Below, one piece after another: positions 8,324 through 18,064 of a DNA stretch of 64,000 bases. The DNA lies in the NCBI GenBank assembly GCA_004799435.1, contig SSMV01000025.1, forward strand, positions 1 through 64,000, given 5' to 3'. The stretch is from Bradyrhizobium sp. GTDB taxonomy: Bacteria; Pseudomonadota; Alphaproteobacteria; Rhizobiales; Beijerinckiaceae. Position 1 is the first letter of the stretch; the number at the start of each line of letters is the position of its first letter. Position numbers and translations under genes: made by a program. The notes under the pieces are model-generated. The model saw only the letters and a list, made by a program, of their open reading frames with translations, was not told the origin of the DNA and did no database searches.

Positions 8324-8345
8324 GCCCCCGGATCGCTCCGAGGGC
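8324..8345 (-). terminator. Candidate terminator after the L,D-transpeptidase gene
   Basis: A nine-position stem with one mismatch (GCCCCCGGA paired with TCCGAGGGC) and a four-base loop lies between two genes on the minus strand, followed in that direction by a short T-run. It also lies in the leader of ohr. Confidence 0.45.
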
Positions 8346-8372
8346 CCCAAAAAACCTGAAGCGAGAATGCGA

Positions 8373-8996
8373 CTACTTGACGACCACCGGCGTGCCGATG
8401 TGGACGCGGCTATAGAGGTCGATCACGTCGAGGTCGCGCATGCGGATGCAACCCGACGACACCGCTTGGCCGATTTCGTCCGGCTCGTTGGTGCCGTGGA
8501 TGCGATAGAGCGTGTCGCGCGAACCGTCATAGAGATACATGGCGCGGGCGCCGAGCGGGTTGTCATAGGCGCCGGCGAGCGGGCCGTGCTTGATATAGAC
8601 CTTGAACTCCGGCCAGCGATCCATGATCGAGGCGGTCGGCATCCACTGCGGCCATTCCTGCATGTGGCCGATGGTCGCGCGCCCCGTCCAGCCATAAGCC
8701 TCAGCGCCGGTGGCGACCTTGTACTGGATCGCCTGTTTGCCCGGCAGCACGAAATACAGATTATGCGCGGACGTATCGACGACGATCGTTCCCGCCGCTT
8801 CGCCGGTCGGATCGGTGACGTGATTGCGCACGATCGGGATCGACCATTCTTCCGGCGGCGCCAGGGCGAGCATCGCCTTGTCGCGCGGCGTCAGATGCGT
8901 CTCGACCATCGCGGTCTGGGTGTCGATCGGCGAGCAGCCGCTGAGCATGGCTCCCGCCATCAGCGCTCCAACGATCACGAGAGTCTTGCCAATCAT
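8373..8996 (-). CDS. L,D-transpeptidase, lipoprotein (YkuD domain)
   Basis: A 207-residue protein. The ATG at 8996 gives a lipoprotein signal ending in the lipobox LSGC; a GTG nine codons upstream is possible but separates the signal from the start. The YkuD domain fills the C-terminal two thirds, with YRIHGTNEP (conserved His) and SSGCIRM, whose cysteine is the nucleophile. The family forms 3-3 peptidoglycan crosslinks or ties outer membrane proteins to peptidoglycan. The lipobox suggests anchoring in the inner or outer membrane facing the periplasm. Confidence 0.9.
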   Translation of the reverse strand: MIGKTLVIVGALMAGAMLSGCSPIDTQTAMVETHLTPRDKAMLALAPPEEWSIPIVRNHVTDPTGEAAGTIVVDTSAHNLYFVLPGKQAIQYKVATGAEAYGWTGRATIGHMQEWPQWMPTASIMDRWPEFKVYIKHGPLAGAYDNPLGARAMYLYDGSRDTLYRIHGTNEPDEIGQAVSSGCIRMRDLDVIDLYSRVHIGTPVVVK

Positions 8997-9205
8997 GTTT
9001 TCGCCCGCCGCCAGGAAATTCACGAAGCAGTTACTATAAATCGGAGTCCTTTACCGATTCTTCGCTGCCGGCCCCTGTTTACGCGAACCGTCTCGTTCGC
9101 GCCACCCTTTCGTCGAGGTAAGGCCGCATTTTATCCAGCCCTGAGCTTACGGGACGAGGATGAAGAAGAAAAAACAATCGGTTGCGCCGGCCCGATTCTG
9201 GGGGC

Positions 9206-10338
9206 TCAGGCGGCCCGGCTGGCCCGCGCCGCCGCGATCAGCCGCTTGAGGCGGCGTTTGAGCGCTTCCCGCGCCCTTTCGGCCGCCGCGCCCAGTGCGA
9301 AGGCCGCGCCGGCGCCCCCCGCCAGCGGCAGCGCCAGATCGATGAGTTCGATACGGTCGGGCCAAACCCGGTCGATCATCGGATGGCCCTCGATCGCGCA
9401 GGAATCGAGCAGCGCCAGCTCGCCCTCGCGCTCGACCTGACGCGACAGCTCAAGCGTCGCCTGCACGCCTGGCGAGAAGGCGGCGAAGCGCTCGTCATAA
9501 GCGGTCTTCCAGAAAAAGCCGCGGTCGCCGACGCGCAGCAAAACGCCGGCGGCGATCGGCGCTTCGCCCATCACAAGACTATGCACTCGCAGGGCGCCGC
9601 GCGCGGCGAAACGCGTCAGCATCTCGCGCGCGAATGCAGCGCGCCCGGATTCGGCGTCGAGGGCCGAGCCGCGCGCGCCTTTCCAGCCCTGCCTTTCCAA
9701 AGCGAGAAAAGGTTCGATCGCGGCCGCTGCGCCGACCTCGACCTGCAGTCGGCCGTGATCTTCAAGGCGGCGGCGCTGGCGGCCCCATTCCTTGCGCCGG
9801 CGTTTGTCGAGCCGGGCTTCGAAACGCGACGCCCGGTCAATCGTCAAAGCGGCGCGGTGGCGCCGGTGCGCGCTATGGAGCGGCAGCGCGCGGCGGGCGG
9901 CCAGCGCTGTCGCGGCGGCGGCGATCGGCCCTTGCGCCGTCAGACAGGGAAGACGCAGACCAAGCAGTCGCGGCCGACGTGCGGCGAGCCAATCGAGCAT
10001 CGCGCCGAGCGCTTGCTCCGCCGCTTCGCGGTCGAGCAGGATCGCCGGCAGGGCAGCCTGCTCGCTGCGCCATATCCGCGCTAGGCCGAGCGGCAGGCGG
10101 GGCGTAACGATCGCCGCGAGACCGATCAACGCGGCGCGCGTGTCGTCGCGCCAGACGAGCAGCGTCACGACGCGGGGACTGGCGAGACGCTCCAGCGCCG
10201 GCAGCAGAAAGTCGGGTTCGGCGAAGGCGTTGGCTTCGCCGCAGCGCGCGCTCAAGTCTCGCCACGCCGCCTCGACGCTCGCGAGCGCAGGCCGATCGAC
10301 AGCCTCAATGAGGATCGCGCTGCGCTCGGCGCCGGCGC

Positions 10339-10342
<4 letters not shown>
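9206..10342 (-). CDS. GNAT acetyltransferase of the CelD/BcsL type
   Basis: A 378-residue protein with the double GNAT-like fold of the CelD/BcsL (cellulose biosynthesis-associated, FemAB-like) family. Recognisable parts are the N-terminal WRDLSARCGEANAFAEPDF, common to the family, and a C-terminal stretch with AGVLLRVGDRGFFWKTAYD and YSPG-like FSPGVQ. The tail is rich in Ala and Arg. The gene begins inside the last codons of the acyl-CoA synthetase (4-base overlap), so the two are co-expressed; transfer of an acyl group made by that neighbour to a cell-surface molecule is an inference. No cellulose genes are near. Confidence 0.8.
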
Positions 10343-12138
<1,796 letters not shown>

Positions 12139-12176
12139 GCGGACGTTCGCTCCCGTTTGGGCCTAGCTTATCATCA

Positions 12177-12192
12177 GGTTCCTGTACGAACC
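12177..12192. promoter_or_regulatory. Palindrome upstream of the acyl-CoA synthetase
   Basis: GGTTC-N6-GAACC is a perfect inverted repeat about 40 bases before the start of the acyl-CoA synthetase gene. Its place fits an operator for a fatty-acid-responsive or other repressor, but no regulator gene is adjacent. Confidence 0.3.
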
Positions 12193-12240
12193 CGCCTAAA
12201 ATGACAAGCGGTTGCGATTCCCTTTACGGGAGGGTGAGCC

Positions 12241-13290
12241 TCACGCCAGCAGACCGCCGCGCCGCGGCGCCAGGGGATTGTCGGCGAGCGCGGCCAGATC
12301 GGGCGCGTCGATCCGCGCCTCACCCGCCAGCGCCGCCCATAGAACCTCGATCTCGCTTCGCGCGATATGGTCACCGATGACGATGAGCCGTGTGCGCCGC
12401 TCCCCGTCCGGCCAGGCGGCGAGGCGGCGCGGCGGATGAAAGACATGCTGGGCGCCATGGATCAGCAGGGGCCGAAGGGGATCGTCGGCAAGCCCGATCA
12501 GGCCCTTGACGCGCAGCAAACGCGGCCCAGCGAGTTCGCGCAGCAGATCGAGGAAACGCGCCAGCTCTGGCGCGCCGACCAGCGCAGTGCTGTCAAAGAC
12601 CTCGGCGCCAATCGTGGCGGAATGGACAAGCGCCGGCGCGTCGTCGAAGGGCCGGAGGGCTAAGGCTTCGCTGAGAAAGGCCTCAGCGTCGAGTTCGCCG
12701 GCGGCGACATCGAGTTGGACCGCAACCGGATTGGCCGCGCGCAGCGCCTGACGCAGCGCAGCCAGCCCGGCGGGGCGCGAGGACATCGGCAGAAGATCGC
12801 TCTTGGCGATGCCGATGCGGTCGGCCAGCGCAGCCTGGCGTTGGGCTTCCGGGTGACGGGCGAGCGTGTTCAGGCCATTGATTGCGTCGACCAATGTGGT
12901 GACGCCGGCGAGGCGAAAGCGCGTGGCGAGCCGCAGATCGGCGCCAAGCGCGGCGAGGATCGGCGTCGGATCGGCGAGGCCGGTCGTCTCGATGATCACC
13001 CGATCGAAAGGCGCGAGCGTGCCAGCGTCGCGGCGGTCGAGCAGGCTGTGCAGTGTATCGACGAGATCGCCGCGCAGGCTGCAGCAGAGACAGCCCGAGT
13101 TGAGCGAGATGACTTCGCCCTCGACCGCTTCATAGAGCAGATGATCGAGACCGATCTCGCCCCATTCATTGACGATGACCAGCGAACCGGCCAGCGCGGG
13201 CGCGCGAAGAAGCCGATTGATCAGGCTCGTCTTGCCGGCGCCGAGGAAGCCGGTGACGATATGCAGGGGAATGACGTCGTCCGCGATCAC
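12241..13290 (-). CDS. CobW/COG0523-family GTPase (metallochaperone type)
   Basis: A 349-residue G3E GTPase. It has the Walker A GFLGAGKTS at residues 14-22, the metal-binding GCLCCSLRGD motif in the G1-G2 region, and a C-terminal CobW domain. COG0523 proteins deliver or insert metals, mostly zinc, and some serve cobalamin enzymes. No cobalamin genes are near. The start overlaps the stop of the anti-sigma gene by 4 bases, so it belongs to the ECF operon. This link suggests that metal supply is part of the sigma factor's response, which is an inference. The histidine-rich loop seen in many zinc chaperones is lacking. Confidence 0.88.
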   Translation of the reverse strand: MIADDVIPLHIVTGFLGAGKTSLINRLLRAPALAGSLVIVNEWGEIGLDHLLYEAVEGEVISLNSGCLCCSLRGDLVDTLHSLLDRRDAGTLAPFDRVIIETTGLADPTPILAALGADLRLATRFRLAGVTTLVDAINGLNTLARHPEAQRQAALADRIGIAKSDLLPMSSRPAGLAALRQALRAANPVAVQLDVAAGELDAEAFLSEALALRPFDDAPALVHSATIGAEVFDSTALVGAPELARFLDLLRELAGPRLLRVKGLIGLADDPLRPLLIHGAQHVFHPPRRLAAWPDGERRTRLIVIGDHIARSEIEVLWAALAGEARIDAPDLAALADNPLAPRRGGLLA

Positions 13291-14018
13291 GGTTCGACGG
13301 CGACCAGCTTGCCGACAAAGACCGGCGCGCTGGTCGGCTGGCCGGTCGGCGAGCCGCCCTTGGGCTCGACGGTCACGGCGTAGGTGGCGTCCGTCACCAC
13401 GGCGCGATCGAAACTGGCGAGCCGCGGATTGCGGGTGACCGCGTCGTCGTCAAGCACGCCAAGCGAGCGCGGCGCGCCGAGCTTGGCGTCGATGATCCAC
13501 AATTCGTAAGACTTGTCGGCCGCCGGCGGCGCCCCGACCGGCCGCACGCTGAGCTGGCCGCTGTCGAGATTCACCGAAGCGATGAAGGCGGGCGAGTCGC
13601 CGGTCTTCTCCAGCACGGCGACAAATTCGCGTGGGCCCGTCGCGCGCGTCGCCTCACGCACGAAGACGCCGACCGCCAGCATCGCGGCGAGGCTGCTCGC
13701 CGCGACCGCCGCGGCGCGCCAGCGCGCGAGGCGCCGTTGCAGCGTCACAACGCCGTCACTGCGGCTGGGTACGGATTTCGCCGCGGCCTGAATGCGGGCT
13801 TCGATCGCCGGCAGATGGTCGACCGGCGGCTCAATCGGCTGCGTCGCGTCGGCGAGCGGCGACAGACGCGCCTCCCAGTCGCGGATCGCCGCATCGAGCT
13901 CCGGTTCGCGCAGCCGGCGCGCGGCCAGCGTCGCACGCTCGCTCGGGTCGAGCGTACCGAGCGCGAATTCGGCGGCCGCCGCGTCGTCGTCGGGCGTGAG
14001 GCTCATGTTTCGAGGCAC
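13287..14018 (-). CDS. Anti-sigma factor, RskA-like, single-span membrane protein
   Basis: A 243-residue protein with a cytoplasmic N-terminal domain (about residues 1-95) that would bind the sigma factor, one membrane segment (RAAAVAASSLAAMLAVGVFV) and a periplasmic RskA C-terminal domain with SYELWIID and GAPRSLGVL. FAVGTLD-like FALGTLDPSERA near the start fits the family. It overlaps the sigma gene by 16 bases and so is co-expressed with it. In the known M. tuberculosis RskA/SigK pair, redox control acts on the sigma factor; whether that holds here is unknown. Confidence 0.88.
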   Translation of the reverse strand: MPRNMSLTPDDDAAAAEFALGTLDPSERATLAARRLREPELDAAIRDWEARLSPLADATQPIEPPVDHLPAIEARIQAAAKSVPSRSDGVVTLQRRLARWRAAAVAASSLAAMLAVGVFVREATRATGPREFVAVLEKTGDSPAFIASVNLDSGQLSVRPVGAPPAADKSYELWIIDAKLGAPRSLGVLDDDAVTRNPRLASFDRAVVTDATYAVTVEPKGGSPTGQPTSAPVFVGKLVAVEP

Positions 14019-14575
14019 TCCCGCAATTGGATCAACCCGCGGCGCAGCCAGGTCTTGATCGTTGCGACCGGCCGGTCGAAACGGCGCGCCAGGGCCTCGC
14101 GGCTGAAGCCGCGGTAATAGGCGAGCAGCACGGCGTCGCGGCGCTCGCCCTCAAGCGCGCCGAGGCAATCGAGCAGCGAGGACAACCGCTCGGAGCGGGC
14201 TCGCGCGGCCAGCGGATCGACGAATTCATCGGCGAGTTCAAACCCTTCGGGCATGTCTTCGATCGAGGTCGGGCGGACGCGGCGCACTTCGTCGAGCGCG
14301 CGATTGCGGGCGATGGTCGCCATCCAGGCGAGCGGCGATCCCTTGGCGGAATCGAATTCGCTCGCCTTTTCCCAGATGCGCACATAGGCCTCCTGAAGCG
14401 CCTCGCCGCTGGCGTCGCCGCGCGTCAGAATTCGCGCCACGACGCCGTAAAGCAGGGCATGGGTCTGGCGGTAAAGCGCCGCAAAACCCTGAGCGTCGCG
14501 CGCGGCGGTCCGGCGCAGCAGCTCGACGAGATCGTCGTTCTCCGCCGGGTTTGTCGCCTGGGAGGCGTTGGACAT
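14003..14575 (-). CDS. ECF RNA polymerase sigma factor, SigK-like
   Basis: A 190-residue ECF sigma factor with region 2 (FAALYRQTHALLYGVVARI and EALQEAYVRIWEKA) and region 4 (RRDAVLLAYYRGFSREALA, then PVATIKTWLRRGL). The RskA-type partner and a fasciclin target make it resemble the SigK (ECF19) group. It is encoded just downstream of the fasciclin gene and upstream of the anti-sigma gene, all on the minus strand. I see no GAAAC-N16-CGTAA motif directly before it, so auto-control would need read-through from the fasciclin promoter. Confidence 0.9.
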   Translation of the reverse strand: MSNASQATNPAENDDLVELLRRTAARDAQGFAALYRQTHALLYGVVARILTRGDASGEALQEAYVRIWEKASEFDSAKGSPLAWMATIARNRALDEVRRVRPTSIEDMPEGFELADEFVDPLAARARSERLSSLLDCLGALEGERRDAVLLAYYRGFSREALARRFDRPVATIKTWLRRGLIQLRECLET

Positions 14576-14621
14576 GGGGCGTATTTAGGCCGCCGCCCCA
14601 TGCGCGCGCAACCAGAGGCCA

Positions 14622-14649
14622 GAACGGGCGCCCCGAAGGACGCCCGTTC
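14622..14649 (-). terminator. Strong hairpin with C(UUCG)G loop between fasciclin and sigma genes
   Basis: On the minus strand GAACGGGCGTCC pairs with GGGCGCCCGTTC (one G-T pair) around a UUCG tetraloop closed by C-G, an unusually stable arrangement. No T-run follows, so it may slow or attenuate transcription, or protect the fasciclin mRNA 3' end, while leaving some read-through into the sigma gene. Confidence 0.6.
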
Positions 14650-14678
14650 CCGCGAAATCGTCGGATCGCGAGCGGGCG

Positions 14679-14733
14679 TCAGCCCGGCAAGCATCAGCCC
14701 GGCAAGCATCAGCCCGGCAAGCATCAGCCCGGA
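14679..14733. repeat. 15-base tandem repeat at the 3' end of the fasciclin gene
   Basis: Three full copies of TCAGCCCGGCAAGCA plus a 10-base partial copy. The partial copy is the end of the fasciclin gene including its stop codon, so the gene's last bases and stop have been multiplied downstream. Confidence 0.9.
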
Positions 14734-15296
14734 ATGAGAACCTTGTTGATGACCTGAATGACGCCGTTCGACTGCAGCACGTCCTTGATGGTGATGTTCG
14801 CGACGTCGCCCTTGGAATCGGTGACCGTCAGGCCCATACCAGCGCGCTGGAAGGTGAGCTCTTCGCCCTGCACGGTCTTGAGCATCAACTTGCCGCCCAT
14901 CTGGTCGATCTGGCCGGAGATGTCGGCCGCCGTCAGATGGCCGGGAACGACATGATAGGTCAGAATCGCGGTGAGCTGGCCCTTGTTCTCGGGCTTCAAC
15001 AGGGTCTCGACGGTGCCCTTCGGCAGAGCGGCGAAAGCCTCGTTGGTCGGCGCGAAGACGGTGAAGGGGCCGGGGCCTTCGAGCGTGTCGACCAGGCCAG
15101 CCGCCTTGACCGCTGCGACGAGCGTCGTGTGGTCCTTCGAATTGACGGCGTTCTCGATGATGTTCTTGGTCGGGTACATCGGCGCTCCGCCGACCATGAC
15201 ATTCATGGCGGCATAGACGGGGACGATCGCCAGAGGCGCCGCAATGGCGAGGCCGGCGGCCAGCGCGACAGCGCGCAGGGAAATCTTGGACTGCAT
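14724..15296 (-). CDS. Secreted fasciclin-domain protein
   Basis: A 190-residue protein with a signal peptide (about residues 1-29, cut near VYA-AM) and one fasciclin (FAS1/BIgH3) domain. Family motifs are FTVFAPTNEAFAAL, LTAILTYHVVPG and NGVIQVINKVLIP. Single-FAS1 secreted proteins include MPT70/MPB70, which in mycobacteria is controlled by SigK. The gene lies beside a SigK/RskA-like pair here too. The 5' side carries the promoter-like GAAAC-N16-CGTAAC motif. Its job may be in adhesion or in binding a small molecule at the cell surface; neither can be read from the sequence. Confidence 0.93.
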   Translation of the reverse strand: MQSKISLRAVALAAGLAIAAPLAIVPVYAAMNVMVGGAPMYPTKNIIENAVNSKDHTTLVAAVKAAGLVDTLEGPGPFTVFAPTNEAFAALPKGTVETLLKPENKGQLTAILTYHVVPGHLTAADISGQIDQMGGKLMLKTVQGEELTFQRAGMGLTVTDSKGDVANITIKDVLQSNGVIQVINKVLIPG

Positions 15297-15360
15297 GGTT
15301 CTCTCCGTATCCTTGGGCCCGCTGGGCCTCCAGTTTGTCCCTTCGTTGGGGGACGAGGGA

Positions 15361-15387
15361 GTTACGGGGCGCTTCGCCCAAGGTTTC
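15361..15387 (-). promoter_or_regulatory. Candidate ECF promoter of the fasciclin gene
   Basis: Read on the minus strand: GAAAC (15387-15383), a 16-base spacer, CGTAAC (15366-15361). The layout and spacing are those of ECF promoters, and transcription would start about 58 bases before the fasciclin ATG. The same motif with the same spacing lies on the other strand at 15431-15457. Confidence 0.6.
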
Positions 15388-15430
15388 AGAGCGGGCCGAA
15401 AAAGTTTTGGTGTTTTGAACCCTGCGGCGT

Positions 15431-15457
15431 GAAACTTCCGCGTCCCGCGCGCGTAAG
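15431..15457 (+). promoter_or_regulatory. Candidate ECF promoter of the cytochrome b561/molybdoenzyme genes
   Basis: GAAAC (15431-15435), a 16-base spacer, CGTAAG (15452-15457). It faces the cytochrome gene, with a short leader of about 26 bases and the ribosome site GGGGGAGGG. It matches the motif on the opposite strand before the fasciclin gene. Confidence 0.6.
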
Positions 15458-15489
15458 ATGGGTGTCAGGCGAAAGCTGGGGGAGGGCGA

Positions 15490-16203
15490 ATGATGGAACA
15501 GGCGACAAACGCGCCGCGGGTCATCCGGCGCCATTCCGTGCTGACCCGAGTGTGTCACTGGATCAACGCCCTCTGCTTCTTCATGCTGCTGATGAGCGGG
15601 ATGCAGATTTTCAACGCCTATCCGGGGCTCAACTGGGGGCAGACGACCGATTTCCAGCACGCCTTCTTTTGGCTCGACGACGGCTTCCCCGGTTGGGCGA
15701 CCTTGCCGGGCATACAGGATCTGGCGACCGGGCGGCGCTGGCACTTTTTCTTCGCCTGGCTGCTGGTCGCCAACGGGGCGGTCTATTTCGGCGAATTGTT
15801 CCTGCGCCGTCACATCCGCGATTTCATTCCCGACGGGCATGACTGGCGACACATCCCGCGCGCCATCATCGATCATGCGCGGCTGCGCTTCCCCAAGGGC
15901 GACGAGGCGCTGCACTATAATGTCCTGCAAAAGCTCGCCTATCTGGCCGCGATTCTGGCCTTTCCGGTGCTGATCCTCGCCGGACTGACGATGTCGCCGG
16001 GGATGGACGCGCGCTTCCCCTGGCTGCTCGATCTCTTCGGCGGAAGGCAATCGGCGCGCAGCATTCATTTTCTGCTGGCGAGTTTCCTTGTCGCCTTTCT
16101 GATCGTGCATCTGGCGATGGTCGTGCTGTCGGGGCCGATCAACAACATCCGTTCCATGATCACCGGTCGCTACCGGATCGAGGAGGAAGACCATGCGGCG
16201 TAA
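15490..16203 (+). CDS. Membrane-bound cytochrome b561-type subunit
   Basis: A 237-residue protein with four or five membrane segments and histidines in the places expected for two b hemes: RVCHWINAL in the first segment, RRWHFFFAW in the second, SIHFLLA and IVHLAMV in the last ones. It belongs to the cytochrome b561/Ni-Fe hydrogenase b-subunit group (PF01292). It overlaps the molybdoenzyme gene by 11 bases, so it is probably its quinone-linked membrane partner, in the role that MsrQ plays for MsrP but from another family. A second ATG three bases on is an equally good start. Confidence 0.88.
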   Translation: MMEQATNAPRVIRRHSVLTRVCHWINALCFFMLLMSGMQIFNAYPGLNWGQTTDFQHAFFWLDDGFPGWATLPGIQDLATGRRWHFFFAWLLVANGAVYFGELFLRRHIRDFIPDGHDWRHIPRAIIDHARLRFPKGDEALHYNVLQKLAYLAAILAFPVLILAGLTMSPGMDARFPWLLDLFGGRQSARSIHFLLASFLVAFLIVHLAMVVLSGPINNIRSMITGRYRIEEEDHAA

Positions 16204-16978
16204 CGCCAAACTCAGCCGCCGCGAGACGCTGATCAAGCTGATCGCCAGCGGCGGCGCGCTGTCGCTCGCCGGCTGCGACTTCGACTCCCGCTCGCCCGGC
16301 GTGTTGTCGATTCTCGACTCGGTCGAGCCTTTGACACGCACCGTTCAGCGCGCCCTGCTCGCGCCGCGCGAGGCGCTGGCGCGCGAATATGGCCCGCAGG
16401 ACATATCGAGCTATTTCAAGCCGAATGGCTCGACCGCGCCCGACGATGCCGATTATCAGGCCGCCGCCGCCAAGGGCTTCGCCGATTGGCGCCTTGAGGT
16501 CGCGGGCCTCGTCGAGAACCCCATGCAGCTTTCGCTCGCTGATCTGCGCGCGCTGCCGGCGCGCAGTCAGATCACCCGCCATGACTGCGTCGAAGGCTGG
16601 AGCTGCATCGCGCAATGGACCGGCGTGCCGCTATCGAGCCTGCTCGCCAAAGCGCGGCTGAAGCCGCAGGCGCGCTACATCGCCCTGTTCTGCGCCGACA
16701 CGCTGGAAGAGACGCTCGACGGCAACGGCAAATATTACGAGACGATTGATCTGATCGACGCCGCGCATCCCCAGACGATCCTCGCCTATGCGATGAACGG
16801 CGCGCCTCTGCCGATCGAACATGGCGCGCCCCTGCGCCTCAGGGTCGAGCGGCAGCTCGGCTATAAGATGGCGAAATATGTGATGCGCATCGAGGCGATC
16901 GACAGTTTCGAGGCGCTCGGGCGCGGCTCCGGCGGCTTCTGGGAAGACCGCGGCTATGAGTGGTACGCGGGGATATAG
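16193..16978 (+). CDS. Molybdopterin-dependent oxidoreductase, MsrP/YedY-like
   Basis: A 261-residue protein of the sulfite-oxidase fold (PF00174). The cysteine that would bind molybdenum is in HDCVEGWSC. The N-terminus has SRRETLIKLIASGG, a twin-arginine-like signal, and LAGC, a possible lipobox, so the protein is probably exported folded and may be lipid-anchored. It lacks the long N-terminal part of MsrP. The substrate is unknown: methionine sulfoxide, sulfite or other S/N-oxides are possible. The overlap with the b561 gene and the shared promoter motif tie it to the ECF regulon. Confidence 0.88.
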   Translation: MRRNAKLSRRETLIKLIASGGALSLAGCDFDSRSPGVLSILDSVEPLTRTVQRALLAPREALAREYGPQDISSYFKPNGSTAPDDADYQAAAAKGFADWRLEVAGLVENPMQLSLADLRALPARSQITRHDCVEGWSCIAQWTGVPLSSLLAKARLKPQARYIALFCADTLEETLDGNGKYYETIDLIDAAHPQTILAYAMNGAPLPIEHGAPLRLRVERQLGYKMAKYVMRIEAIDSFEALGRGSGGFWEDRGYEWYAGI

Positions 16979-17119
16979 GTCGCCGAGTCGCGCGCGCCGC
17001 TTTGCTTGACGCTCCATGAGGCGACTGCTAATCATGCGCACCGCGCGCGGGCTTAAAAACATGTCGAATATCAAAGACTTGGTCGCAGGGAATCGGGCCG
17101 TCGCTACGGACCGCTTGCG

Positions 17120-17740
17120 ATGACGATCCGCCTTCATTCCGGCGATCTGCCCAACGGCCTCGATCTTGGCCGCGTCGTCGCCATCGACACCGAAACGCTG
17201 GGGCTCGAAGTCGGCCGCGATCGGCTCTGCGTCGTGCAGCTCTCGCGCGGCGACGGAACCGCCGAGATCGTGCAAATCGCGCCGGGCCAGAAACGCGCGC
17301 CCAATCTCGAAAAACTGCTTGCTGACACGAAAGTGCTCAAGCTCTTCCACTTCGGCCGTTTCGACATTGCCGTGATGGGTCACGCCTTTGGCGTCATCGC
17401 AACGCCGGTCTATTGCACCAAGATCGCCTCGAAACTTGCTAGAACCTACACCGATCGCCATGGGCTGAAGGATCTGGTGCGCGAACTGCTGGGGATCGAG
17501 ATATCCAAGCAGCAGCAATCCTCCGACTGGGGCGCCGAGACACTGAACGAGGCGCAGCTGACCTACGCAGCGTCCGACGTGCTGCATCTTCATGCGTTGC
17601 GCGAGAAGCTCGACGCGATGCTGGCCCGCGAAGGGCGCGACGGGCTGGCCCGCGCCGCCTTCGCCTATCTGCCGGAACGCGCCCGGCTCGACATCGCTGG
17701 CTTTGCCGCGGTCGATATTTTCGCGCATGGCTCGCCCTAG
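17120..17740 (+). CDS. Ribonuclease D-like 3'-5' exonuclease
   Basis: A 206-residue DEDDy exonuclease: AIDTETLGL carries the first Asp and Glu, KLFHFGRFD the next Asp, and LTYAASDVLHL the Tyr and final Asp. The metal-binding set is complete. It lacks the HRDC domains of full-length RNase D, as is usual for the short alphaproteobacterial form. The family trims tRNA and other RNA 3' ends. It stands alone. Confidence 0.92.
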   Translation: MTIRLHSGDLPNGLDLGRVVAIDTETLGLEVGRDRLCVVQLSRGDGTAEIVQIAPGQKRAPNLEKLLADTKVLKLFHFGRFDIAVMGHAFGVIATPVYCTKIASKLARTYTDRHGLKDLVRELLGIEISKQQQSSDWGAETLNEAQLTYAASDVLHLHALREKLDAMLAREGRDGLARAAFAYLPERARLDIAGFAAVDIFAHGSP

Positions 17741-18064
17741 GCGAGTCTGCTTCGCCGCAAACAGGGTTAATCGATCGTTGACGCGATGGCCTGCACGACA
17801 GTCGCGTCGCTTATCGCGAAGTCGCGCGATGGTTTCGTGTCAAAGCCGCCAAGACCGCGAGCCTGCTTGGCGTTGGCCAAACCCGTCTTTGCGCCAGCAA
17901 CGAAGCGCAGGACAAGATTTCACCGCTTAAAACGCGCGTCTCAGCGTTGAGACGCAGTCGTCGCGTCGTTTCGGCGTGAACGAATTGTCCATGATAGCGC
18001 CCGCATAATTTGATCGACTTTTGGGAAATCGGTCGAGAGAAGGTCCGGCTCGGCAGGTCCGCTT
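17741..18064. other. Gene-free stretch of 324 bases
   Basis: No credible gene. The only structure I see is a perfect 8-base-pair hairpin at 17936-17955 (GCGTCTCA and TGAGACGC around a four-base loop) with TTTT on its minus-strand side. It may be a transcription stop or part of a small RNA. The promoter of the following EAL gene must lie here. Confidence 0.5.

Noticed and set aside
9159..9248. A possible 29-residue basic peptide (MKKKKQSVAP...)
   Set aside because: It overlaps the end of the GNAT gene on the other strand and has no convincing ribosome site or hydrophobic pattern.
14576..14680. A GGAAC...CGTT general-stress (EcfG-type) promoter before the sigma gene
   Set aside because: The two boxes are 19 bases apart rather than 16-17 and coincide with the arms of the hairpin at 14622-14649, so chance pairing explains them.
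14425..16341. A 638-codon open frame on the minus strand through the ECF locus, with LMLAG repeats
   Set aside because: It runs through the fasciclin gene and the gap in another frame and antisense over the cytochrome gene; its repeat is just the translated 15-base tandem repeat. The three real genes explain the DNA.
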